Assembly (NCBI RefSeq): GCF_021233355.1
Contig: NZ_CP089507.1
Location: 1,860,001-1,924,000 of the forward strand
Source of the DNA: Luteimonas fraxinea
Lineage (GTDB): Bacteria > Pseudomonadota > Gammaproteobacteria > Xanthomonadales > Xanthomonadaceae
Length of the DNA: 64,000 nucleotides
Direction: 5' to 3'
Position numbers and translations under genes: made by a program. Within the stretch, counting starts at the first letter, position 1; each line of letters opens with the position of its first letter. Below, piece by piece: positions 53,392 to 64,000 of this stretch. Under the pieces are notes generated by a model. That model saw only the letters and a list, made by a program, of their open reading frames with translations, had not been told where the DNA came from and made no database searches.

Positions 53392-53904
53392 ATGTCGTCG
53401 GGCCCGCTGCCGTGTGTCGTCATCGCCTCGACCGCACAGGCCGAGGCCGCGCGCTGCCTGCTGCTCACTGCGACGCAGACCGTCTACGCGGGCGACATCG
53501 TCTTCAATGTCGACAACGCCATGGCCGCGCCGGACAGCGACGCGATGGCGGTGCTGTTGGGTGATGTCGTCATCGGTTTCTATCGCCTCGACTACCCGAC
53601 CGCGGCCTTCGCGAAACAGGCCGTCGACCGGCGTCTGGTCACGCTGCGCGCGTTCGCGCTCGGCGCGGCGTGGCAGGGCCGCGGCTTCGGGCTGCCGGTG
53701 CTCGCCGCGTGCTGCGCGGATCTGGCGCTGCGGCATCCCGAACGGATGACGCTGGCGTTGAACGTGCATGCGGCCAACGTCATCGCCGTGCACCTGTACA
53801 AGCGCGCCGGCTTCGTCGACAGCGGGGAGATCGTGCGCGGCGGCCGCGGCGGGCCGCAACACCTGATGCTGCGCGCACTCGGCGTGGGACAATGGGCGCC
53901 ATGA
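53392..53904 (+). CDS. GNAT family acetyltransferase
   Basis: A 170-residue N-acetyltransferase: VVIGFYRLDY, then LRAFALGAAWQGRGFGLPVL with the acetyl-CoA loop (Q/R-x-x-G-x-G/A), and LNVHAANVIAVHLYKRAGFV near the end. The substrate cannot be deduced. It overlaps pyrE by four bases (ATGA), so the two are co-translated. Confidence 0.85.
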   Translation: MSSGPLPCVVIASTAQAEAARCLLLTATQTVYAGDIVFNVDNAMAAPDSDAMAVLLGDVVIGFYRLDYPTAAFAKQAVDRRLVTLRAFALGAAWQGRGFGLPVLAACCADLALRHPERMTLALNVHAANVIAVHLYKRAGFVDSGEIVRGGRGGPQHLMLRALGVGQWAP

Positions 53905-54560
53905 CCGACCATCGCACCCGTTTCCTGCAGCTCGCCCTCGAGGCCGACGCACTGCGCTTCGGCGAGTTCACGCTGAAGTCCGGCCGCGTCAGTCCGTATT
54001 TCTTCAACGCCGGGCGTTTCGATTCCGGTGTCGCCATCGCCACGCTGGCCGGCTGCTATGCCGATGCGCTGGAGGCTGCCGGGGTCGAGTTCGACCTGCT
54101 GTTCGGCCCGGCCTACAAGGGCATTCCGCTGGCGACGGCGCTGGCCTGCGAGTACGCGCGCCGCGGCCGCGACCTGCCGGTCGCGTTCAACCGCAAGGAA
54201 GCCAAGGCGCATGGCGAAGGCGGCCTGCTGATCGGCGCGCCACTGGCCGGACGCCGGGTGCTGATCGTCGATGACGTGATCACCGCGGGCACTGCGATCC
54301 GCGAAGCGCTGGGCCAGATCGCCGAGGGCGGCGGCACGGTGGCCGGCATCGTCATCGCGCTCGATCGCCAGGAACGCGTCACCGAAGACAGCCAGGAGTC
54401 CGCCGCGCAGCGCGTCGCGCGCGAGCAGGACGTGCCGGTGGTGGCCATCGCCGGGCTGTCCGATCTGCTTGCATTTGTCGGACAGAGCGCGACACTGGCG
54501 GCAGAACGCGAACGCCTGCTCGCCTACCGGGCACGACATGGCAGCGACACCACACGCTGA
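53901..54560 (+). CDS. pyrE: orotate phosphoribosyltransferase
   Basis: A 219-residue enzyme making orotidine 5'-phosphate from orotate and PRPP. Motifs: FTLKSGRVSPYFFNAG, FGPAYKGIPLA, FNRKEAKAHGEGG (flexible catalytic loop) and the PRPP site VLIVDDVITAGTA (120-132). Length normal. In gammaproteobacteria pyrE often neighbours xth, as here on the opposite strand. Confidence 0.96.
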   Translation: MTDHRTRFLQLALEADALRFGEFTLKSGRVSPYFFNAGRFDSGVAIATLAGCYADALEAAGVEFDLLFGPAYKGIPLATALACEYARRGRDLPVAFNRKEAKAHGEGGLLIGAPLAGRRVLIVDDVITAGTAIREALGQIAEGGGTVAGIVIALDRQERVTEDSQESAAQRVAREQDVPVVAIAGLSDLLAFVGQSATLAAERERLLAYRARHGSDTTR

Positions 54561-54594
54561 TTCAACGCTTCGGGCCGTCAGGGGGACGGACGAC

Positions 54595-55245
54595 ATGCAC
54601 CTTTCGATCCGACTGATGGGCGGTCTGCTGCTGGCCTGCATCGCCACCGGCGCCCTGGCGCAACAGCCGACTGCCGACCGCAAGGTCTATTGCTGGAACG
54701 AAGGCGGCCGTCGCGTGTGCGGCGATGCATTGCCGGCGTCGGCGGTGGACGCCGAACGTACCGAGATCAGCGCCCGCAGCGGCATGGCCACCGCGCACGT
54801 GAGCCGCGCACTGACCGCCGAGGAACGCAGCGCCGCCGCTGCGGCCGCGCAGCAGGCCAAGCTCGACGCCGAAGCCGCGGCCCTGCGCCAGCGCCAGGAA
54901 CTGGCGATGGTCGAGTCCTATGCGACCGAAGCCGACCTGCGCCGCGCCTACGGCGAGCGCATCGTGCTGGTCGACGAAGCGCTCAAGACCTCGCGCATGG
55001 GCGTCGACAATCTGCGCAACAGCCTGCTGTCGCTGCTGCGTCAGGCCGGCGAGCGCGAACTGGCCGGCCAGGCCGTCGCCAAACCCCTGACCGACAGCAT
55101 CCGCAGCCAGCACACCGACCTGCAGCGCCAGCTGGCGATCCTCGACCAGCAGCTGGTCGAACAGTCCGCGCTGGGCGGTGATCTGCAGGCCGCGCTGACC
55201 CGCTACCGCGAACTCAAGCAGTCCGCGGCCACCGCGCGCGACTGA
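54595..55245 (+). CDS. secreted DUF4124-like coiled-coil protein
   Basis: A 216-residue protein with signal peptide (residues 1-22, ending GALAQ), a short N-terminal DUF4124-like strand region (KVYCWNEGGRRVCGDALPAS, two Cys) and a long helical part rich in Ala, Gln and Glu, probably a coiled coil (about 75-214). DUF4124 proteins are periplasmic; function unknown. It follows pyrE by 34 bases. Confidence 0.78.
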   Translation: MHLSIRLMGGLLLACIATGALAQQPTADRKVYCWNEGGRRVCGDALPASAVDAERTEISARSGMATAHVSRALTAEERSAAAAAAQQAKLDAEAAALRQRQELAMVESYATEADLRRAYGERIVLVDEALKTSRMGVDNLRNSLLSLLRQAGERELAGQAVAKPLTDSIRSQHTDLQRQLAILDQQLVEQSALGGDLQAALTRYRELKQSAATARD

Positions 55246-55314
55246 CCGCGGATCGCGCGCGGGTTCGCGCGGGCGTCGACGACCGGTATCCTCGCGGGCT
55301 TGCCCCCGCTTCGC

Positions 55315-56118
55315 ATGAACGCCGTGTCCGATCCGATCTCCGCTCTGCTCCTCGGCATCATCGAGGGGCTTACCGAATTCCTGCCCGTCTCCAGCACCGG
55401 CCATCTGCTGATCGCCCAGCACTGGCTCGGCGCGCGCTCGGACTTCTTCAACATCGTCATCCAGGCCGGCGCGATCCTCGCGACGCTGCTGGTGTTCCGC
55501 CAGCGCATCTGGCAGCTGACGACGGGTCTGCGCGAGCGCGAGCACCGCGACTATTCGGCGAAGCTGTTCGTCGCCTTCGCGGTCACCGCGCTGGTCGGCC
55601 TGCCGGTGCGCATGGCCGGCTGGGAACTGCCGGAGACCGTCACGCCGGTCGCCTGGGCGCTGATCATCGGCGGCATCTGGATGCTGGTGGCCGAATACTT
55701 CGCCGAGAAGCGCGGCGACAACACGCATGTGACGTGGACGGTGGCCGTCGCGGTCGGTCTGGCGCAGGTCGTGGCCGGCGTGTTTCCCGGCACCTCGCGT
55801 TCGGCGACGACGATCTTCCTCGCGATGCTGCTGGGCCTGAGCCGGCGTTCGGCCGCGGCCGAGTTCGCGTTCCTCGTCGGCATCCCGACGATGTTCGCCG
55901 CCAGCGCCTACGCGTTCCTGGAACTGTGGATGGACCAGGGCCTGGGCGAGGAAGCCTGGGGCGATGTCGCGATCGCGTTCGTCGCGGCGATGGTCACCGG
56001 TTTCATCGTCGTGAAGTGGCTGCTCGGTTTCATCAAACGCCACCGCTTCACCGGCTTTGCGATCTATCGCATCGCGCTGGGTGCGGGTCTGCTGCTGTTG
56101 ATGCCGTCGGGCTTCTGA
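55315..56118 (+). CDS. uppP: undecaprenyl-diphosphatase
   Basis: A 267-residue membrane enzyme (about eight helices) recycling undecaprenyl pyrophosphate to the monophosphate carrier for peptidoglycan. Signature segments: IIEGLTEFLPVSSTGHL and GVFPGTSRSATTIFLAMLLG. It also gives bacitracin tolerance. The ATG at 55315 (MNAVSDPIS) is chosen; an ATG five codons earlier is in frame. Its stop is 3 bases from the convergent tatD stop. Confidence 0.94.
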   Translation: MNAVSDPISALLLGIIEGLTEFLPVSSTGHLLIAQHWLGARSDFFNIVIQAGAILATLLVFRQRIWQLTTGLREREHRDYSAKLFVAFAVTALVGLPVRMAGWELPETVTPVAWALIIGGIWMLVAEYFAEKRGDNTHVTWTVAVAVGLAQVVAGVFPGTSRSATTIFLAMLLGLSRRSAAAEFAFLVGIPTMFAASAYAFLELWMDQGLGEEAWGDVAIAFVAAMVTGFIVVKWLLGFIKRHRFTGFAIYRIALGAGLLLLMPSGF

Positions 56119-56121
56119 GTC

Positions 56122-56910
56122 TTACGGCAGCCGGAAGAACGCGGCCGCCGTCGCGGTCGTCGCGTCTGCAGTGACCACGACATCCTCGCCGCGATCGCGG
56201 GCGAGTTCCTCGACGATGTGCGGCAGGAACGCCGGCTCGTTGCGACGGTCTTTCGGCAGCGGCTTGAGCGTGCGCGGCAGCAGATACGGCGCGTCGGTCT
56301 CGACCATCAGCCGGTTCGCCGGAATGTTGGGCACCAGTTCGCGCAGATGCTGGCCGCGGCGTTCGTCGCATAGCCAGCCGGTGATGCCGATGTGCCAGTC
56401 GCGGTCGAGGCACTCGAACAGCTCGCGCTTGCCGGCAGTGAAACAGTGCACGACCGCTGGGCCGATCTGCCCTTCGAACTCGCGCATGATCGCAACGAAA
56501 TCGTCATGCGCATCGCGCTGGTGCAGGAACAGCGGCTTGCCGGTGTCGACCGCGATCTGCAGCTGCCGCTCGAAGGCCTTGCGCTGCGCCGGTCGCGGCG
56601 AGAAATCGCGGAAATAATCCAGACCGCACTCGCCGACCGCGACGACTTCCGGATGCGCCAGCAGCGCGCGCATCTCCGCATCGCATTCGGCGGTGTATTC
56701 GACCGCGTGATGCGGATGCACGCCTGCGGTCGCGTATAGAAAACCCGGATGCGCCTGCGCGAGTTCGAGCGCCTTGGGCGAATGCTCGCGGCTGGCACCG
56801 GTGATCACCATGCGCGTCACGCCCGCCTCCCGCGCGCGCTGCAGCACTGCATCGCGATCGTGATCGAAGCTGTCGTGGGTGAGGTTGGCGCCGATGTCGA
56901 TCAGCTGCAT
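56122..56910 (-). CDS. tatD: TatD family metal-dependent hydrolase
   Basis: A 262-residue TIM-barrel nuclease. The first motif is DIGANLTHDSF (as in E. coli TatD, lacking the HxH pair of TatD relatives), followed by GVHPHHAVEY, GECGLDYFRD (metal Glu), LFLHQRDAHDDF, VVHCFTAG and VETDAPYLLPR. TatD acts as a 3'-5' exonuclease on single-stranded DNA and RNA; it is not a transport component. Start at 56910 (MQLIDIGANL). Confidence 0.92.
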   Translation of the reverse strand: MQLIDIGANLTHDSFDHDRDAVLQRAREAGVTRMVITGASREHSPKALELAQAHPGFLYATAGVHPHHAVEYTAECDAEMRALLAHPEVVAVGECGLDYFRDFSPRPAQRKAFERQLQIAVDTGKPLFLHQRDAHDDFVAIMREFEGQIGPAVVHCFTAGKRELFECLDRDWHIGITGWLCDERRGQHLRELVPNIPANRLMVETDAPYLLPRTLKPLPKDRRNEPAFLPHIVEELARDRGEDVVVTADATTATAAAFFRLP

Positions 56911-57000
56911 GACGGACTGCGGGGAACGTGGGGGCGTGCATTGTAGACGTCGGGCTTTGAAGCCCCCACTGCATGCCCTCGATTCGCCTGTAGAGCCCAA

Positions 57001-57050
57001 CCCTCACCCGACGCGCTTCGCGCGTCGACCTCTCCCGGAGGGAGAGGTGC
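57001..57050 (-). repeat. hairpin repeat 3' of the endonuclease gene
   Basis: CCCTCACC then stems CGACGCGC-TTC-GCGCGTCG and CCTCTCCC-GGA-GGGAGAGG. It lies 6 bases from the stop codon of the minus-strand endonuclease gene. Confidence 0.7.
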
Positions 57051-57056
57051 AGATGC

Positions 57057-58832
<1,776 letters not shown>

Positions 58833-58924
58833 GGCAAATCCGGTGACGGTGCAGCGGCCGAATCTAATCGGCCACGATGACCACCGATACCGGGGCAAAC
58901 CCTTGCATGCGTGCATCGACGCCG

Positions 58925-61477
58925 ATGCGTGACGTCGTTAGCCTGTGCGCCGTGACGCACGCCGCCTCTCCCGTCTTTCCCATCACGTCGTTGTTGCCGG
59001 AGATCGTCTCCAGCCTCGCCGTGCATCCGCGCCTGGTGCTCGAAGCGCCGCCGGGCGCGGGCAAGACCACGCAGGTGCCGCTGGCGCTGCGCGACGCGGC
59101 GTGGCTGGGCGACCGGAAGATCGTGATGCTGGAACCGCGGCGCGTCGCCGCGCGTTCGGCAGCGACGTTCATGGCGCGCCAGCTCGGCGACGACGTCGGC
59201 GGCCTCGTCGGTTATCGCATCCGTTTCGAGCAGCGCATCAGCGCGCGCACGCGGATCGAGGTCGTCACCGAAGGCATCCTGACGCGGATGCTGCAGGACG
59301 ATCCGGAACTGGGCGACGTCGGCGCGCTGCTGTTCGACGAGTTCCACGAGCGCCATCTCGCCGGCGATCTCGGCCTCGCACTCGCGCGTGACGTGCAGAC
59401 CGGTCTGCGCGAAGACCTGCGACTGGTGGTGATGTCGGCGACGCTCGACGGCGCGCGCATCGCGCAGTGGCTCGACGCGCCGCGACTGTCGAGCGCGGGC
59501 CGCAGCTTTCCGGTCGATGTCTCGCACGTACCGCCGAAGCGCGACGAGGCGCTCGAACACCAGGTGCGCCGTGTGCTCGTCGATGCCCTGGCGACACAGC
59601 CCGGCGATGCGCTGGTATTCCTGCCCGGCCAGCGCGAGATCGCACGCTGTCGCGCCCAGCTCGAAGCCGCGTTGCCCGGCGATGTCGAACTGCTGGTGTT
59701 GCATGGCGAACTGCCGGTCGACGCGCAGACGCATGTGCTGCAGCCATCGACCGATGGCCGTCGTCGTGTGGTGCTGGCCACCAACGTCGCCGAGAGCAGC
59801 GTGACCCTGCCGGGCGTGCGCATCGTCGTCGACAGCGGCCAGGCGCGCGAGCCGCGCTTCGATCCCAACAGTGGCTTCTCGCGTCTGGAGATCGTGTCCA
59901 TCTCGCAGGCGTCGGCGGACCAGCGCGCGGGGCGCGCCGGGCGTGTCGCATCGGGCGTGGCGCTGCGCCTGTGGCCGGAATCGCAGCGGCTGGAGCCGCA
60001 GCGGCGCCCAGAGATCGCGCAGGTCGATCTCGCCGCACTCGCACTCGAACTCGCCGCGTGGGGCGATCCCTCGTTGGCATTTCCGGATCCACCGCCCGCC
60101 GGCGCGATGGGCGCCGCGCACGATCTGCTGCAGCGACTCGATGCGCTGGATACGCGCGGTGCGATCACGCAGACCGGGCGTCGCATGCTCGCGCTCGGCA
60201 CGCATCCACGCCTCGCGGCGATGCTGCTGGCCGGCGCGGATGCCGGCGAACGCGCACTGGCCTGCGATCTGTGCGCGTTGCTGGAAGCGCGCGATCCGCT
60301 GCGGCCACTGCCGGGCACGCCGCGCTCGGATGGCGTGGCTGCGCGCTGGCAGGCGCTTGCGGCATTCCGCAGTGGACGCACGCCGGCCGATGCGCAACGC
60401 GGCGCGCTCGCCGCGATCGATGCGGCCGCCAAACAATGGCGCCGACGCCTGAAGCTCGACGCTGCGCCGCCGTCGTCCGCACCGGCGCACGTATTCGGCG
60501 ATCTGCTCGCCCATGCATTTACCGATCGCATCGGCTATCGCCACGCGCGCGACGATGCGCGCTACACGCTCAGCAACGGCCGCATGGCCCGCCTGTTCGA
60601 CGACAGCACCTTGCGCGGCGAACAGTGGATCGTCGCCAGCGAATTGCGCCACGAGACCAAGGACGCGCTGTTACTGCGCGGCGCGCCGGTCGACGAGGCG
60701 CGGCTGCGTCGGCAATGGCCGGAGCGCTTCACCGATGCCGACGAGACGCGCTGGGACGCCGAGCGTCGCGCGCTGGTCGGCGAGCGCGTACGCCGATTCG
60801 ACGGCATCGTGCTCGACGCACGTGCAAACGGTCGCGTCGATCCGGCGCAGGCCGCGCAGGCACTGAGCGATGCGGTCGGTGCGCTCGGCCTCGATGTGCT
60901 GCCGTGGCGTGACGGTCTGCGGCAATGGCAGGCGCGCGTGCAGGCGGTGCGCGCGTGGATGCCCGAACTCGCACTGCCGGATCTCTCGGATGCGGCGCTG
61001 CGGGCGACGCGCGACGCGTGGCTGCGGCCCGCGTTCGCCGGCATCACCCGGCTCGATGCACTCGGCGCGGACGCACTGGCCGATGCTTTGCAGCACCAGC
61101 TGGACTGGTCACTGCGCCAGCAGCTCGATCGCATGGCGCCGGTGCGCATCACCGTGCCGTCGGGCATGGCGCGGGCGATCGACTACGCGATCGAGGCCGA
61201 CGGCACGCCAGCGCCGCCGGTGCTCGCGGTCAAGCTGCAGGAACTGTTCGGCCTGGCGAAGACGCCGACCGTTGCCGATGGCCGCGTGCCGCTGACGATC
61301 CATCTGCTGTCGCCCGCGGGTCGCCCGTTGCAGGTCACGCGCGACCTCGCTGGCTTCTGGGAGCGCACGTATCCCGAAGTGCGCAAGGAAATGAAGGGGC
61401 GATATCCGAAGCATCCTTGGCCGGAAGATCCGTGGAATGCGCCTGCAACACATCGCGCGAAACCGCGCGGCACCTGA
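58925..61477 (+). CDS. hrpB: ATP-dependent helicase HrpB
   Basis: An 850-residue DEAH-type helicase: Walker A LEAPPGAGKTTQVPLAL, motif Ia MLEPRRVAARSAA, DEFHERH (motif II), MSATLDG (motif III) and QRAGRAGRV (motif VI), then the HA2 and HrpB C-terminal domains. It is an RNA helicase homolog of unclear cellular role. The frame opens at 58877; GTG at 58952 (VTHAASPVFPITSLLPEI) agrees best with homolog N-termini, so the true start is uncertain within these. Confidence 0.92.
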   Translation: MRDVVSLCAVTHAASPVFPITSLLPEIVSSLAVHPRLVLEAPPGAGKTTQVPLALRDAAWLGDRKIVMLEPRRVAARSAATFMARQLGDDVGGLVGYRIRFEQRISARTRIEVVTEGILTRMLQDDPELGDVGALLFDEFHERHLAGDLGLALARDVQTGLREDLRLVVMSATLDGARIAQWLDAPRLSSAGRSFPVDVSHVPPKRDEALEHQVRRVLVDALATQPGDALVFLPGQREIARCRAQLEAALPGDVELLVLHGELPVDAQTHVLQPSTDGRRRVVLATNVAESSVTLPGVRIVVDSGQAREPRFDPNSGFSRLEIVSISQASADQRAGRAGRVASGVALRLWPESQRLEPQRRPEIAQVDLAALALELAAWGDPSLAFPDPPPAGAMGAAHDLLQRLDALDTRGAITQTGRRMLALGTHPRLAAMLLAGADAGERALACDLCALLEARDPLRPLPGTPRSDGVAARWQALAAFRSGRTPADAQRGALAAIDAAAKQWRRRLKLDAAPPSSAPAHVFGDLLAHAFTDRIGYRHARDDARYTLSNGRMARLFDDSTLRGEQWIVASELRHETKDALLLRGAPVDEARLRRQWPERFTDADETRWDAERRALVGERVRRFDGIVLDARANGRVDPAQAAQALSDAVGALGLDVLPWRDGLRQWQARVQAVRAWMPELALPDLSDAALRATRDAWLRPAFAGITRLDALGADALADALQHQLDWSLRQQLDRMAPVRITVPSGMARAIDYAIEADGTPAPPVLAVKLQELFGLAKTPTVADGRVPLTIHLLSPAGRPLQVTRDLAGFWERTYPEVRKEMKGRYPKHPWPEDPWNAPATHRAKPRGT

Positions 61478-61602
61478 CGCCTCGCACGTCCTTTACCGAA
61501 CGTCAGCCAAACGAAGCCTGCCGCGATCCGCAGCGCTCACGCCAGTTCGACAGCCCGTAACGAAGACTCGTCCATCCCACATCGGACATCCGAGGTCATT
61601 CC

Positions 61603-61959
61603 ATGAGCAAGTTCGAAGCGTTGTCCGACAAGGCACTGTCGCTGGTCGGCCAGGCAGGCGACAGCCTGCGTCATGCGATTCCCGATTCCGCCGAGAAGTG
61701 GCTGCAGACGGGCGTCGCGCTCGGCGCGGCACGCACCGGCACCAAGCTGGCGGGCGGTTTCCTGCGTCGCAATCCTGCGATTCTCGCCGCGTCGGTGATC
61801 GGCGCCGGTCTGGTCTGGGTTGCGGCCCGCCAGTACAAGAAGCGCAAGGAAGGCGGCGCGGTCGAAGGCAGCTCGCGCCGTATCGAGCCGACCCGTGCAC
61901 CGGCCCGCAAGCGCACCACCGCGCGTCGCGGCGCAGCGGCGTCGAACAGCGAAGACTGA
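61603..61959 (+). CDS. small membrane-associated protein of unknown function
   Basis: A 118-residue protein starting MSKFEALSDKALSLVGQAGD, with one hydrophobic segment (about 58-75: NPAILAASVIGAGLVWVA) and a basic, Lys/Arg-rich tail (RQYKKRKEG, KRTTARRGA). No known family identified. A strong terminator follows, showing it is a real transcription unit. Confidence 0.72.
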   Translation: MSKFEALSDKALSLVGQAGDSLRHAIPDSAEKWLQTGVALGAARTGTKLAGGFLRRNPAILAASVIGAGLVWVAARQYKKRKEGGAVEGSSRRIEPTRAPARKRTTARRGAAASNSED

Positions 61960-62010
61960 GTCAAAGGATCACCCGTGCGCTGGCCATGCGGCCAGGCGCA
62001 GGTCGACCGG

Positions 62011-62035
62011 ACGCGGGCCTCAGGCCCGCGTTTTT

Positions 62036-62037
<2 letters not shown>
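62011..62037 (+). terminator. rho-independent terminator
   Basis: 9-bp stem ACGCGGGCC / GGCCCGCGT with loop TCA followed by six T. It ends the unit of the small membrane protein and overlaps the end of the convergent kinase gene. Confidence 0.9.
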
Positions 62038-63181
<1,144 letters not shown>

Positions 63182-63299
63182 TGGCTTCCGGGGTGGCCCC
63201 GAACGGGGAATGGGCGACACGCGACGCAGACGTGCGATCCGCCCGGCACGTTACCAGAAAGCCGGTCGACTGCGGACCCCGCCCGGACCGTCTGTGCCC

Positions 63300-63836
63300 T
63301 TAAAGCGCCCGCCAGGCGCCGGGCGCCAGCGTGTCCAGCGACCAGTCGCCGATCGCCACCCGCACCAGCCGCAGCGTCGGCAGGCCCACCGCCGCGGTCA
63401 TGCGCCGCACCTGGCGGTTGCGGCCTTCGCGGATGGTCAGTTCCAGCCAGGCGTCGGGCACGGTCTTGCGGAACCGCACCGGCGGATCGCGCGGCCACAG
63501 CACCGGCGGCGGGTCGAGCAGCGTGACCTGCGCCGGGCGGGTCGGCCCGTCGTTGAGCGTCACGCCGTCGCGCAGCGCCTGCAGCTGGTCCGGCGACGGC
63601 GTGCCTTCCACCTGCACCCGGTAGGTCTTGGGCAGCTTGTGGCGCGGATCGGTGATGCGGTTGGCCAGCGGGCCGTCGTCGGTCAGCAGCAGCAGGCCTT
63701 CGCTGTCGTGGTCGAGGCGCCCGGCGGCGTAGACATCGGGCGGCAGGCCGAAGCCGGCCAGCGTCGGACGCGGCGGCGTGCTGCGGTCGGTGAACTGGCA
63801 GAGCACGCCGTAGGGCTTGTTGAAGGCGACGAGCAT
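63300..63836 (-). CDS. rluE: 23S rRNA pseudouridine synthase RluE
   Basis: A 178-residue RsuA/RluE-type synthase without the S4 domain: FNKPYGVLCQFTD, the catalytic Asp42 in AAGRLDHDSEGLLLLT, and REGRNRQVRRMTAAVGLPTL at the end. RluE modifies U2457 of 23S rRNA in E. coli. It is short but matches RluE length (about 180-215). The start ATG is at 63836. Confidence 0.9.
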   Translation of the reverse strand: MLVAFNKPYGVLCQFTDRSTPPRPTLAGFGLPPDVYAAGRLDHDSEGLLLLTDDGPLANRITDPRHKLPKTYRVQVEGTPSPDQLQALRDGVTLNDGPTRPAQVTLLDPPPVLWPRDPPVRFRKTVPDAWLELTIREGRNRQVRRMTAAVGLPTLRLVRVAIGDWSLDTLAPGAWRAL

Positions 63837-63937
63837 GGAATTCGCAGATCGATCGGAACGGCACCGCGACCGACACCAGCACCGGACGACCGCGATCGTC
63901 CAGCGCTGACGTCTGACCGCTTAAGCCCTCACGGCTT

Positions 63938-64000
63938 TCAGGGCTTCACAAACCGCAGCGTCATCCGGTCGCTCTCGCCGATCGCGGCGTACTTTGCCGC
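63938..64000 (-). CDS. C-terminal end of an unidentified protein
   Basis: Read from the right edge, the minus strand encodes the closing residues AAKYAAIGESDRMTLRFVKP followed by TGA at 63940-63938. The rest is outside the window. The tail is not enough to name a family. Confidence 0.45.
   Translation of the reverse strand, partial: AAKYAAIGESDRMTLRFVKP

Overview
The window is high-GC DNA from a gammaproteobacterium, most likely family Xanthomonadaceae (Lysobacter/Luteimonas type). The evidence is the dense GC-rich coding, the mix of lipoproteins and secreted peptidases, the gene set (LigD/Ku end joining, a periplasmic LigE-type ligase, glyoxylate shunt aceBA, membrane-anchored phosphomannomutase) and the intergenic repeats typical of that family. 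The taxon is an inference from gene content; no rRNA or tRNA gene was found.

Layout. 1-6.6 kb: a lipoprotein start, an EF-hand protein, speA, an M48 peptidase, speE, a P-II gene and a UbiK-type gene. 6.6-13.9 kb: comM is cut after codon 281 and joined to a lower-GC island. The island carries a 1584-residue secreted RHS protein whose C-terminal tail resembles serum amyloid A, a small lipoprotein touching its stop codon, and decayed insertion-sequence pieces near both edges. 13.9-22 kb: glyoxylate shunt genes aceB-aceA with a divergent LysR regulator, a 0.4-kb inverted repeat, an alpha/beta hydrolase and a GH3 glucosidase with a LacI-type operator. 22-26 kb: ku and ligD. 26-29.6 kb: an OpuB/OpuC-like ABC transporter (ATPase plus fused permease/binding protein) flanked by two paralogous membrane proteins. 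29.6-38.9 kb: M28 peptidase, patatin lipoprotein, LigE-type ligase, the minus-strand run coaC-coaB-dut-phosphomannomutase, and radC. 39-47 kb: quinone oxidoreductase, SnoaL-like protein and HxlR regulator, YchJ, MltB, an I78 inhibitor lipoprotein, a second M28 peptidase, tyrS. 47-58.9 kb: peptidoglycan and envelope genes (M23 peptidase, anmK, ampG, uppP) mixed with xthA, pyrE, tatD and a secreted endonuclease. 58.9-64 kb: hrpB, a small membrane protein, a receiver/histidine kinase, rluE and the end of an unidentified gene.

How genes work together. speA and speE belong to polyamine synthesis (arginine to agmatine; putrescine to spermidine). aceB and aceA form the glyoxylate bypass, probably controlled by the divergent LysR protein through a TTGACA-N9-TGTCAA palindrome. 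ku and ligD form a complete two-gene bacterial end-joining module. mltB, the M23 peptidase, anmK, ampG and uppP together cover cell-wall turnover, muropeptide recycling and the lipid carrier.

The parts most worth a second look are the island in comM with its RHS/amyloid-A-like protein and partner lipoprotein, the multi-hairpin repeats placed just 3' of genes on their own strand, and the split coaC/coaB genes.
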